Source: Bradyrhizobium genosp. L
Lineage (GTDB): Bacteria > Pseudomonadota > Alphaproteobacteria > Rhizobiales > Xanthobacteraceae
NCBI RefSeq assembly: GCF_015624485.1
Contig: NZ_CP061378.1
Location: forward strand, 6,597,501-6,661,500
Reading direction: 5' to 3'
Length of the DNA: 64,000 nt
The position numbers and the translations under genes were made by a program. The notes under the pieces are model-generated. The model did no database searches and had not been told where the DNA came from. It worked only from the letters and a program-made list of their open reading frames with translations. Below, piece by piece: positions 53,851 through 61,529 of this stretch (the stretch's first letter is position 1; each line of letters opens with the position of its first letter).

Positions 53851-55608
53851 TCACACCTCGCCGATCACCTCGCGCCGGCGCTGCTCGGATTCTTCCGCGT
53901 AGCGGCGCATGGCGTGGGCTTCGGTCAGGATGCCGACCAGGCGCCGTTCGCCGCCGGCCTCGACCACGGCAAGCGATTCGGCTTCGGCCGCGTCGAACAC
54001 TGCGATGGCCTCCTGGATGTTCATCACCGGATGCAGGACCACGTCGGCATGGCGCAGGATCGCCAACAGCTGCTCATGGGTCTCGAGGTCCGGCGCGTGT
54101 GCGTCGGCGACCAGCGCCAGCCCTGCGTAGCGCCCGGCGCCGTCGACCGCGACCACCTGGTTTTTCGAACCGGGCGGAAACTTGTGGCGGAACTGGTCGA
54201 TCGAGATCGACCCGTCGACCGTCACCATGTCCTGCCGCATCATCTTCCCAACGGTGAGATCGCGGATCCAGCCGACATCGGCGGCGCTGCGGATGGTCTC
54301 GCCGCGCAGATGCAGCCGCCAGGTCGCGAACGAATAGCCGAACACTTCGCGCGTGATCATGGTCGAGATGATGACGGCGACCAGCACGGCGGTCGTGAGC
54401 CAGAGATTGCCGGTGGATTCCAGCGCAATGAACGACATCGTCAGTGGCCCGCCGATCACCGAGGCCGACAGCGCGCTCATGCCGATCACCGCATAGGCGC
54501 TGGGATCGAGGTTCAGCCCCGGCCACACCAGGTCGACGCCGGCGGCGAACAGCCGGCCGCCCAGCGCGCCCATGAACAGGGTGGCGAAGAACAGGCCGCC
54601 GCGGAAGCCAGATCCAAGCGAGACGATCGAGGCCAGCGCCTTCAGCGCGAACACGCCGGCGATGAAGGCGAGCGGCATCGCCACGATGCCGCCAAAGCGC
54701 AGCGCGCCATGGCCCGACGACATCACCTGCGGTGTCAGCAGCGCCATTGCACCGACCGCGAGCCCGCCGAGTGCCGGCCGCAGCGGCGGCCACAGCTTCG
54801 TCCTGGCGAGCAGCGCCTCGCACACCGTCACGCCGCGCATGATCGCAATCCCGGTCAGCGCCGCGACCAGGCCGAGTAGCGTGGCGATCGCAAGATCGCG
54901 GCCGAGCACGTCGCCGACGGTGCCGACGCCGACGCCGAGCGGCAACGGCTCGAAGGCATGGGCGACGAAATAGCCGGTCACCGCCGCGACGCCGACCGGG
55001 GTCAGGCTCGCCGGCGTGTAACCGCCGATCACAAGTTCGAAAGCATAGAAGGCGCCCGCGAGCGGCGCGCTGAAGGCGCCGGCGATCGCCGCCGCGGCCC
55101 CGCAGCCGACCATGATTCGCTGGTCGTTGCGGCGCAGGTGGAAGCCGCGGCCGAGCGAGGCGGCAAGCCCGCTCGCCAATTGGGTATAGCCGGCCTCGAG
55201 CCCGACGGAGGCGCCGACGCCGCTCGACCAGATCGTCTGCAGCGCCACGATCACGCTGCCGCGGAACGACATCCGGCCGCCATAGAGCGCGTTGGCCTCG
55301 ATCGGGTCGATTTCGCGTGCGGGGCGGACACGCGCGAGCAGCAGAAAAGCCATTCCCAGCAGGACCCCGCCGAGCGCCGGAACCGCGAGCGCTCGCACCG
55401 GATCGATGCTCGGCTGGCTCGACAGCCGCTCGCCCAATGGCAGATTGAACAGCACGGAATGCAGCACGGTGACGAGGCCGCTCATGGTCGCGACCACGAG
55501 GCCGCCAATGGCGCCGATCAGCACGGCCAAAACCACCAGGCTCGTCTCATGCGCGCGGACGAACGCGCGCAACCGGCGCGGCGCCTCGAGATAGCGTGAT
55601 GTCGTCAT
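53851..55608 (-). CDS. ClC-family chloride channel/transporter with C-terminal CBS domains
   Basis: 585-residue membrane protein: 10 or more hydrophobic helices over residues 20-440, then two CBS domains (about 455-575) with the MTREVFGY-adjacent linker. It has the ClC fold order, but selectivity motifs diverge: GSGIP is not found, the GREGP position reads VGLEAGYTQ (keeping the gating-type glutamate), and GxFxP reads GGLFFATL without proline. Still, VMSSGHGAL and IGGPLTMSFIALE fit the family. CBS domains suggest adenine-nucleotide control. It is divergent from the HNH gene. Confidence 0.88.
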   Translation of the reverse strand: MTTSRYLEAPRRLRAFVRAHETSLVVLAVLIGAIGGLVVATMSGLVTVLHSVLFNLPLGERLSSQPSIDPVRALAVPALGGVLLGMAFLLLARVRPAREIDPIEANALYGGRMSFRGSVIVALQTIWSSGVGASVGLEAGYTQLASGLAASLGRGFHLRRNDQRIMVGCGAAAAIAGAFSAPLAGAFYAFELVIGGYTPASLTPVGVAAVTGYFVAHAFEPLPLGVGVGTVGDVLGRDLAIATLLGLVAALTGIAIMRGVTVCEALLARTKLWPPLRPALGGLAVGAMALLTPQVMSSGHGALRFGGIVAMPLAFIAGVFALKALASIVSLGSGFRGGLFFATLFMGALGGRLFAAGVDLVWPGLNLDPSAYAVIGMSALSASVIGGPLTMSFIALESTGNLWLTTAVLVAVIISTMITREVFGYSFATWRLHLRGETIRSAADVGWIRDLTVGKMMRQDMVTVDGSISIDQFRHKFPPGSKNQVVAVDGAGRYAGLALVADAHAPDLETHEQLLAILRHADVVLHPVMNIQEAIAVFDAAEAESLAVVEAGGERRLVGILTEAHAMRRYAEESEQRRREVIGEV

Positions 55609-55800
55609 CGGCAGGGTCCGTCAACGGCCGACAGGGCCTTGCGGCTCCCTTTAAGGGCCGCGTCCGCGCGAGGCAATCGGGGCCGGAACATGGCAAGGGC
55701 GCGGCGGATAAGCCGCTCATTGCTCTTCACAATCCCGTCACGCTGCCTGTAGTATGTGAGTGCATGCTGCTTCGCAGCTAATGGGAGTCAGGAGCGTTAT

Positions 55801-56358
55801 TTGAACGCACATGTCTCGCAAGGTGGTTGGCCGGTACTTGTGCTGAATGCGGACTTCCGGCCGCTGAGTTACTACCCGCTGTCGCTCTGGTCCTGGCAGG
55901 ACGCGATCAAGGCGGTGTTTCTCGATCGCGTCAACATCGTCGAATATTACGACCGGGCGGTACGAAGTCCCTCCTTCGAAATCCAGCTGCCCAGCGTCGT
56001 CTCGCTCAAGTCCTTCGTCAAGCCGACCACCCATCCCGCCTTCACCCGGTTCAACGTCTTCCTGCGCGACCGCTTCGTCTGCCAATACTGCCTCTCGGGC
56101 GACGACTTGACCTTCGATCACATCGTTCCGCGCAGCAAGGGTGGCCAGACCACCTGGGAGAATGTCGTCGCCGCCTGCTCGCCCTGCAATCTGCGCAAGG
56201 GCAATCTGACCACGCAGCAGGCCAGGATGTTTCCGAAGCAGACGCCCTATGCGCCCACCGTGCACCAGCTGCACCGCAACGGCAGGCTGTTTCCGCCGAA
56301 CTATCTGCACGAGAGCTGGCTCGATTATCTCTATTGGGATACGGAACTCGATCCGTAG
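55801..56358 (+). CDS. HNH endonuclease
   Basis: 185-residue protein with the HNH/ββα-metal motif FVCQYCLSGDDLTFDHIVPRSKGG...CSPCNLRKGN: a zinc pair CxxC, the DH of the HNH box, and a second CxxC. N-terminal half begins LNAHVSQGGWPVLVLNADFR, which is highly conserved across Rhizobiales. The TTG start at 55801 has a strong AGGAG site 6 bp upstream; an ATG-containing frame earlier lacks one. The family is stand-alone and chromosomal; it is not part of a recognised phage or homing element here. Confidence 0.88.
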   Translation: MNAHVSQGGWPVLVLNADFRPLSYYPLSLWSWQDAIKAVFLDRVNIVEYYDRAVRSPSFEIQLPSVVSLKSFVKPTTHPAFTRFNVFLRDRFVCQYCLSGDDLTFDHIVPRSKGGQTTWENVVAACSPCNLRKGNLTTQQARMFPKQTPYAPTVHQLHRNGRLFPPNYLHESWLDYLYWDTELDP

Positions 56359-56394
56359 GCCGTCGCCGGCACGACAGCCCAGTGGCATCGCGAT

Positions 56395-57366
56395 TCAGAC
56401 AGCAGTGGTGTCAGCGAGGAAGCCGTCGACGGCGTCGAACACCTGCCACCTGTTCTTCTCCATGAAGACCGAGTGCGTGCCCTCGCCGATCTCGACCCAG
56501 CGGCGGTAGGGTGCGGCCACGAGATTGCCGAACACCGCCTGCGCCATCTCCATCGGGCAGTCGCGATCCCATTCGGCATGAACGATCAGCACCGGCATGG
56601 TGAGCAGGCCGGGATCGTAGAGCGGTTTTCCGGCCGCCCAATATTCGCGGCTATCCTGCACCGTGCCGTTCGGCGCCCGCAGCTGGTCGGGACCCATGCG
56701 GCTGTCGACGAATGCCGCGTTGGCCCATGCGTCGAACCATGCCGGCGGCAGGATCTCGTCCTGCTTTGCTTCGGAAACGCCGTTGAGCCAGCGCGCCCTG
56801 GCTGCCGCTCGCGCGACGACGCGGTATGCCCCGAGCGGACCGCCTGCGTCGGCAGCGCTCGGCGTCGTCCGCAGCCATTGCGGCGCTACCAGAACGAGCT
56901 TGCCGACGCTGCCGGCGTTCTCCGCCGCATAGCGCGACATCAGCGTCGTGCCCCACGACCAGCCGATCAGGTTGATCTTGTCGACGTTGCGCCGCGACCG
57001 GATGAAGGCCGCCGCGGCCGCCACGTCGCGCACCGCGACCGATGTGCGGACGATCGGCGGATTGTCCAGCGCCGGCTGGTCCATTTCGGGCGGGCGCGCC
57101 GACTGACCATAGCCACGCACGTCGACGAGGTAGACGTCATGACCCCGGCTCGCCAGATGATCCATCCAGGACAGGCCATCGAGCTGCAAATCGAACGACG
57201 TCGACGCCGGATAGGTCGATCCGGCGACAAACAGCACGGTGTCGTCGGCAGAGAACTGCGCGATGTCCGACCGCCGCTTGTTGCGGACGAACAACTCGAT
57301 CCCGGGCGTATCGCTCGGTATTCGGATATCCTGGCCAACGATCATGCCGGGCGCCGGCTTGTTCAT
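56395..57366 (-). CDS. Alpha/beta hydrolase
   Basis: 323-residue soluble hydrolase. Nucleophile elbow GWSWGTT (Ser about 144), acid in VHAEWDRDCPMEMA (Asp about 268), catalytic histidine in GEGTHSVFM (about 298). PHA depolymerase/synthase-like N-terminal segment LFVAGSTYPAST replaces the usual HG oxyanion turn. ATG with AAGGAGATG upstream. It follows the metallo-hydrolase by 17 bp on the same strand, so the two are one operon, divergent from the LysR gene. Confidence 0.9.
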   Translation of the reverse strand: MNKPAPGMIVGQDIRIPSDTPGIELFVRNKRRSDIAQFSADDTVLFVAGSTYPASTSFDLQLDGLSWMDHLASRGHDVYLVDVRGYGQSARPPEMDQPALDNPPIVRTSVAVRDVAAAAAFIRSRRNVDKINLIGWSWGTTLMSRYAAENAGSVGKLVLVAPQWLRTTPSAADAGGPLGAYRVVARAAARARWLNGVSEAKQDEILPPAWFDAWANAAFVDSRMGPDQLRAPNGTVQDSREYWAAGKPLYDPGLLTMPVLIVHAEWDRDCPMEMAQAVFGNLVAAPYRRWVEIGEGTHSVFMEKNRWQVFDAVDGFLADTTAV

Positions 57367-57383
57367 TGCAACATCTCCTTGGT

Positions 57384-58253
57384 CTATGCGAAGCGCCAAT
57401 CAAACCGGTCGCCGCTGCGTGTGACATGGCCCGCGGAGCTGTCGGCGAAATGCGCCGTGAACACGATAGAGCGCTCTTCCGCCGCAGTCTCCAGCAACCA
57501 GCGGCGCGACGCCCGCGCCTGCTCCTGATGCGCGCAAAACGTGCTGTTCCAATCCGGGCGGAAGATCTGCAACGGCTGATGCATGATGTCGCCGCTGAAG
57601 ACACCCTTCTGTCCGCCGTCGGTGAGCTCGATGGCGACATGCCCCGGGCTATGGCCCGGCGTGGGGCGGAACGTGAGACCGTTGCCGATGGCGGCTTCGC
57701 CGTCGACAATCTCCGCCTGTCCGCACTCGATGACGGGAAGCACGCTGTCCTCGAACACGCCGGCAGCGAAGCCCTCGCGGCCGGCCGGCCCCGACCAGTG
57801 GTCGTACTCGGCCTTCGAGAAGACGTATCTGGCATTCGGGAAGGTCGGCACCCAGCGGCCGTCGATCAGCCGCGTATTCCAGCCGCAATGGTCGGCGTGC
57901 AGATGCGTGCAGCAGACATAGTCCACCGTTTCCGGTGACACGCCCACCTCGACCAGGCGATCGAGAAACGGCAGGTTCAACTGATGGAATCGCGGCAGCA
58001 TCGGGCGGTTCTTGTCATTGCCGGCGCAGCTATCGATCAGGATCGTATGATGCGGCGTCGTCAGCACCCAGGTGTGGATGCTCGCAATGAACCGGCCCTG
58101 CGCCGCATCGAAGCATCGCGGAATCATCAACGACCTGTGCTGCTCCAGCACCGCCGGGTCCCAGTCCGGAAACAGGAAGTCGGGCGTGAAGCCGGGCCCG
58201 CGCATCTCGACGACCTGGCGGATCGATATGTTGCCGACGGCATGAATCGTCAT
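57384..58253 (-). CDS. MBL-fold metallo-hydrolase
   Basis: 289-residue metallo-beta-lactamase-fold hydrolase. The dinuclear zinc motif is CTHLHADHCGWN (HxHxDH, about 117-122), with a later His in TPGHSPGH (about 199-206) and Asp in FSGDIMHQPL (about 223). The N-terminus includes TWVLTTPHHTILIDSCAGND. This pattern occurs in many lactonases, including AHL lactonases, but also in others. The ATG at 58253 is chosen because the family starts MTIHAVGN. First gene of the operon with the alpha/beta hydrolase, 106 bp from the divergent LysR gene. Confidence 0.9.
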   Translation of the reverse strand: MTIHAVGNISIRQVVEMRGPGFTPDFLFPDWDPAVLEQHRSLMIPRCFDAAQGRFIASIHTWVLTTPHHTILIDSCAGNDKNRPMLPRFHQLNLPFLDRLVEVGVSPETVDYVCCTHLHADHCGWNTRLIDGRWVPTFPNARYVFSKAEYDHWSGPAGREGFAAGVFEDSVLPVIECGQAEIVDGEAAIGNGLTFRPTPGHSPGHVAIELTDGGQKGVFSGDIMHQPLQIFRPDWNSTFCAHQEQARASRRWLLETAAEERSIVFTAHFADSSAGHVTRSGDRFDWRFA

Positions 58254-58309
58254 GACAAAAGACCTTGTGGGCGCCGGGAGAGCACCGGCACGGCTTGCGC
58301 TTTTGCGGC

Positions 58310-58321
58310 ATCGCATGCGAT
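58310..58321. promoter_or_regulatory. Candidate LysR operator
   Basis: ATCGCATGCGAT is a perfect 12-bp palindrome in the 106-bp gap between the metallo-hydrolase and LysR starts. ATCGATAGATCGAT lies just downstream. LysR sites are usually T-N11-A interrupted dyads, and this fits by position and symmetry. Unproven. Confidence 0.45.
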
Positions 58322-58359
58322 AATTGAAATCGATAGATCGAATAGGAGGCATAATCCAT

Positions 58360-59268
58360 ATGGATATCAGGGGTCACGACCTGCCCCTGCTGGTGTCGCT
58401 CCGCACGATGCTGGACGAGCGAAACATCACGCGCGCGGCGATCCGGCTCGGCGTCAGCCAGCCGGCGCTATCGGCCCAGCTGGCGAGGTTGCGCGACCTG
58501 TTCGGCGATCAATTGCTGACGCCGGCGGCATCGGGAAAGGGCATGGTGCTGACCCCGCGCGGCCATGCGCTCAAGGAGCCGTTGCGGCTGGCGTTGCAGC
58601 GTCTCGGAGATGTCGTGAGCCAGCCGGCCGCCTTCGATCCCGCAACATCGGAGCGCACCTTCACGGTCGGCGCCAACGACAATGCGACCGCGATCATCGG
58701 AGCGCGGCTTGTCGCATCCGTGCGCCGTCGCGGCTTGCCGGGCATTCGGCTTGCCTTTCGGTCGATCGATCCGGCCAAGCTGACCGATCGGCTTGAAACG
58801 GGTGAGATCGACGTGGCGCTGGTGTCGAAACACGCCGTGCCGAACAACATGCCCAGCCACGCCCTGCTCGAGGAAACCTTCATGATGGCCCAGCGCAAGG
58901 ACCATCCGCGCGGCGTGCGGCCACCGTCCTTGAAGGACTATGTTCGACTGGATCATGTGATCGTCTCGGGCGATGGCGGCGGCTTCAGCAGTTTCGTCGA
59001 CGACATCCTGGCAACGCGCGGCCTGACCCGCCACGTCGCCGTTTCAGTCCAGCACTACAGCGTGGTCCCGCTGTTGCTGCAATCCACCGACCTGGTCTGC
59101 ACCCTGCCGCTGCGATTCCTCAATCGCTATCGAGGCAGTCTCCGCGCGCTGCGCCTGCCATTCGACACCAGGCCGTTCACGCTGCACGCGACGTGGCACG
59201 CCAGATTCGACAACGACCCCGGTCATGAATGGCTGCGCCAGCAGTTGAAGGACTGCGCGAAGGATTAG
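58360..59268 (+). CDS. LysR family transcriptional regulator
   Basis: 302-residue regulator: N-terminal HTH_1 (LVSLRTMLDERNITRAAIRL with the QPALSAQLARLRDLFGDQLL recognition region, about 10-53), then LysR_substrate domain (about 88-295). It starts at 58360 with AGGAGG 11 bp upstream. It lies opposite the metallo-hydrolase/alpha-beta hydrolase operon with a palindrome between, so it likely regulates that operon in response to a substrate or product of it. The ligand is not known. Confidence 0.93.
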   Translation: MDIRGHDLPLLVSLRTMLDERNITRAAIRLGVSQPALSAQLARLRDLFGDQLLTPAASGKGMVLTPRGHALKEPLRLALQRLGDVVSQPAAFDPATSERTFTVGANDNATAIIGARLVASVRRRGLPGIRLAFRSIDPAKLTDRLETGEIDVALVSKHAVPNNMPSHALLEETFMMAQRKDHPRGVRPPSLKDYVRLDHVIVSGDGGGFSSFVDDILATRGLTRHVAVSVQHYSVVPLLLQSTDLVCTLPLRFLNRYRGSLRALRLPFDTRPFTLHATWHARFDNDPGHEWLRQQLKDCAKD

Positions 59269-59551
59269 CCGAGCCAGCTCAAATATTTTTGCGAGGACGC
59301 GGAACTTAAACCATCGCGTGTGGATTGAAGCATCTGCCCTGAAGCCGCGCAATCGCCGGTTGGAACCGGGCCGGCATCGACGCCACAGTGCAGCCGTGAT
59401 TGGACGCGAAGAAGTTCTCTGACGAAGAAAAATTTATCCGCTGTCGACGCGATCTCTTCGCTTCGCATTTCGATCGCCGAACACACCATCCAATTGATCG
59501 CACGACAGGTTTGATCGCTCGGCCCGCGCTGCGTCGAAGTGCCGCAAATTT
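59269..59551. other. Long intergenic region before the Pho-type operon
   Basis: The 452-bp gap 59269-59720 is AT-richer than its surroundings and has no convincing gene; short open frames lack ribosome sites and family likeness. The only clear signal is the PhoB-type repeat array at 59552-59580. The part to the left shows no recognised element. Confidence 0.6.
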
Positions 59552-59580
59552 CTGTCATGTGCCTGTTAGAAACCTGCCAG
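59552..59580 (+). promoter_or_regulatory. PhoB box: three direct repeats in 11-bp phase
   Basis: CTGTCAT, CTGTTAG and CTGCCAG begin at 59552, 59563 and 59574, each separated by exactly 11 bp, with AT-rich 4-bp spacers. The Pho box consensus is direct repeats of CTGTCAT with 4-bp spacers. It lies 140 bp upstream of the multicopper oxidase start and on the same strand. A phosphoesterase follows in the same operon, which makes phosphate-starvation control likely. A fourth, weak repeat may follow at 59585. Confidence 0.75.
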
Positions 59581-59720
59581 AACTCGGCAACAATGCGCGG
59601 GTAGCCTCCCACCATCGAATAAAGATTTGCCGACCACCGCGGTCGCAAGGAGTCGACTGACGCCAAGCTTGGCGTCGGCGCGCTCCTGCGCGGCTGGCGG
59701 CGACGTATTGGCAGGGTGGC

Positions 59721-61529
59721 GTGCCGCGACGATTCTCTACGATCTCCTGTGTCATCGTCGCATCCTGCCTCGGGCTTGCCGCGAGCGGCATGACCGCCTG
59801 GCTCGGCGCAGCCGTTCTGCAAGATGCGCCAGCATCACAGCACGACGTTTGCGCGCGGCCGGAGCCCGGCACCGCGATCGTGGAACCAACCGAATTGCGC
59901 AGCCGCGACGGCGTGCTCGAAACCGATCTCAGCGTTCACGACGAGAAGCTGCCGGATGGAACCAGCCGTTACTGCTACCTGACATCTGACGGTGAGCCGT
60001 CGCCAACCTTGCGCGTGAAGCCCGGCGATCAACTCGTCATCCATTTCAAGAACGACCTCGTCGATCTCGATACGGCGACGCCCGCGATCGACCGTCCGCT
60101 CACCAATGCGCCGATCTGCACGACAGCGAAACCTGTCGACGCTTGCGCAAGCGGCGCGATGACGCCGGTCTCGACCAATCTGCACTTCCACGGGCTCAGC
60201 GTGCCGCCGGTCTGCCATCAGGACGACGTGCTGAAGACCTCGATCCAGCCCGACGATGCGCCGTTCGAGTATCGCTTGCGGATTCCGGACGACGCGCCGC
60301 CCGGCCTCTATTGGTATCACCCGCATCTGCACGGCTTCAGCAAGACGCAGGTGCTCGGAGGCGCTTCCGGCGCGCTGATCATCGAGGGCATCGAGCGCGC
60401 CGATCCGTCACTCGCCGGCTTGCCCGAGCGCGTGCTGGTGATCCGCGACCAGGACCTCGTCAATCCGGATGCGCAGCCGTCGAAATCCGAGCCGGTCATG
60501 ACCAAGAGCCAGCTCGACAATGACGGCGACGTCGCCAATTCCGGCACCGGCTTCGGCAAGCCCTCGAAGGATCTCTCGGTCAACTTCGTGCCGGTGCCCT
60601 ATCCGAACTATCTGCCGGCGACGCTGGCGATGAAGCCGGGCGAGCGGCAGCTCTGGCGCGTGCTGAACGCCTCCGCGATCACCTATCTCAACCTCGCGCT
60701 GTTGTTCGGCCGCGCGCCGCAGCAGATCGGCATCGTCGGGCTCGATGGGGTGCCGCTGCGGTTTGCGGGCAGCCCGTCGCCGCCGGTGCAATGGGTCAGC
60801 CATATCGGCCTGCCGCCGGGCTCGCGCGCCGAGTTCATCGTCGAAGGACCGCCGGCCGGCGTGCCTGCGCTGCTGGTGACGCGCGCGGTCGACACCGGGC
60901 CTGCCGGCGAGAACGATCCGAACCGCGCGCTGCTCGCGATCACGGCCTCGCCGGATGCGAGCGAGCCGCCGGCCGCGCTGCCCGCCCATGCCGAGCCGCT
61001 GCCGCCCGCGACGCAGCCGTGGGTCGGAAACGTTGCGCCGGTGCGGGTGCGAAAACTGTTCTTCTCCGAGCGACCGGAGAATCCGGACGATCCGAACAGT
61101 CCGACGAAATTCTTCCTCACCAACGACGGCGAGACGCCAAAACCGTTCGATCCGCAGTCCGACGTCCCCGACATCACCGTGCGGCAGGGCGACGTCGAGG
61201 ACTGGATCATCGAAAACCGCTCGACCGAGCTGCACGATTTCCACATCCACCAGCTGCACTTCCAGCTGCTCGACTGGTCCGGCATCGCGGTCAATGAGCC
61301 GTTCCTGCGCGATACCGTCAACGTGCCCTACTACAACAACCGGATGCTGAAATATCCGACCGTGCGCCTGCGCATGGATTTTCGCGATCCCAACATCGTC
61401 GGCACCTTCGTCTACCACTGCCACGTCCTCGAGCATGAGGACGGCGGCATGATGGGACGGATCAGGGTCATGCCGCGCGACACCGCAAGTTCGACCAAGC
61501 CGCTCAACCAGCAAAAAGGAGAGCTATGA
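59721..61529 (+). CDS. Secreted multicopper oxidase
   Basis: 602-residue exported oxidase with three cupredoxin domains. An N-terminal Tat-less Sec-like signal (FSTISCVIVASCLGLAASGM) is followed by copper sites: HFHG (about 146-149), YWYHPHLHGFS (about 196), ELHDFHIHQLHFQ (about 503-515) and YHCHVLEHEDGGMM (about 562-575). The full type 1/2/3 ligand set is present, so it should oxidise phenols or metal ions and reduce O2. The GTG start at 59721 has AGGG about 5 bp upstream. It is translationally coupled (ATGA) to the phosphoesterase and lies behind the Pho box. The real substrate is unknown. Confidence 0.92.
   Translation: MPRRFSTISCVIVASCLGLAASGMTAWLGAAVLQDAPASQHDVCARPEPGTAIVEPTELRSRDGVLETDLSVHDEKLPDGTSRYCYLTSDGEPSPTLRVKPGDQLVIHFKNDLVDLDTATPAIDRPLTNAPICTTAKPVDACASGAMTPVSTNLHFHGLSVPPVCHQDDVLKTSIQPDDAPFEYRLRIPDDAPPGLYWYHPHLHGFSKTQVLGGASGALIIEGIERADPSLAGLPERVLVIRDQDLVNPDAQPSKSEPVMTKSQLDNDGDVANSGTGFGKPSKDLSVNFVPVPYPNYLPATLAMKPGERQLWRVLNASAITYLNLALLFGRAPQQIGIVGLDGVPLRFAGSPSPPVQWVSHIGLPPGSRAEFIVEGPPAGVPALLVTRAVDTGPAGENDPNRALLAITASPDASEPPAALPAHAEPLPPATQPWVGNVAPVRVRKLFFSERPENPDDPNSPTKFFLTNDGETPKPFDPQSDVPDITVRQGDVEDWIIENRSTELHDFHIHQLHFQLLDWSGIAVNEPFLRDTVNVPYYNNRMLKYPTVRLRMDFRDPNIVGTFVYHCHVLEHEDGGMMGRIRVMPRDTASSTKPLNQQKGEL

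Noticed and set aside
57384..58253. Calling the metallo-hydrolase an AHL lactonase
   Set aside because: HxHxDH is shared by many MBL enzymes; no lactonase-specific residue could be confirmed.
59400..59660. Short frame in the intergenic region before the oxidase
   Set aside because: No ribosome site or family likeness, and it overlaps the PhoB repeats.
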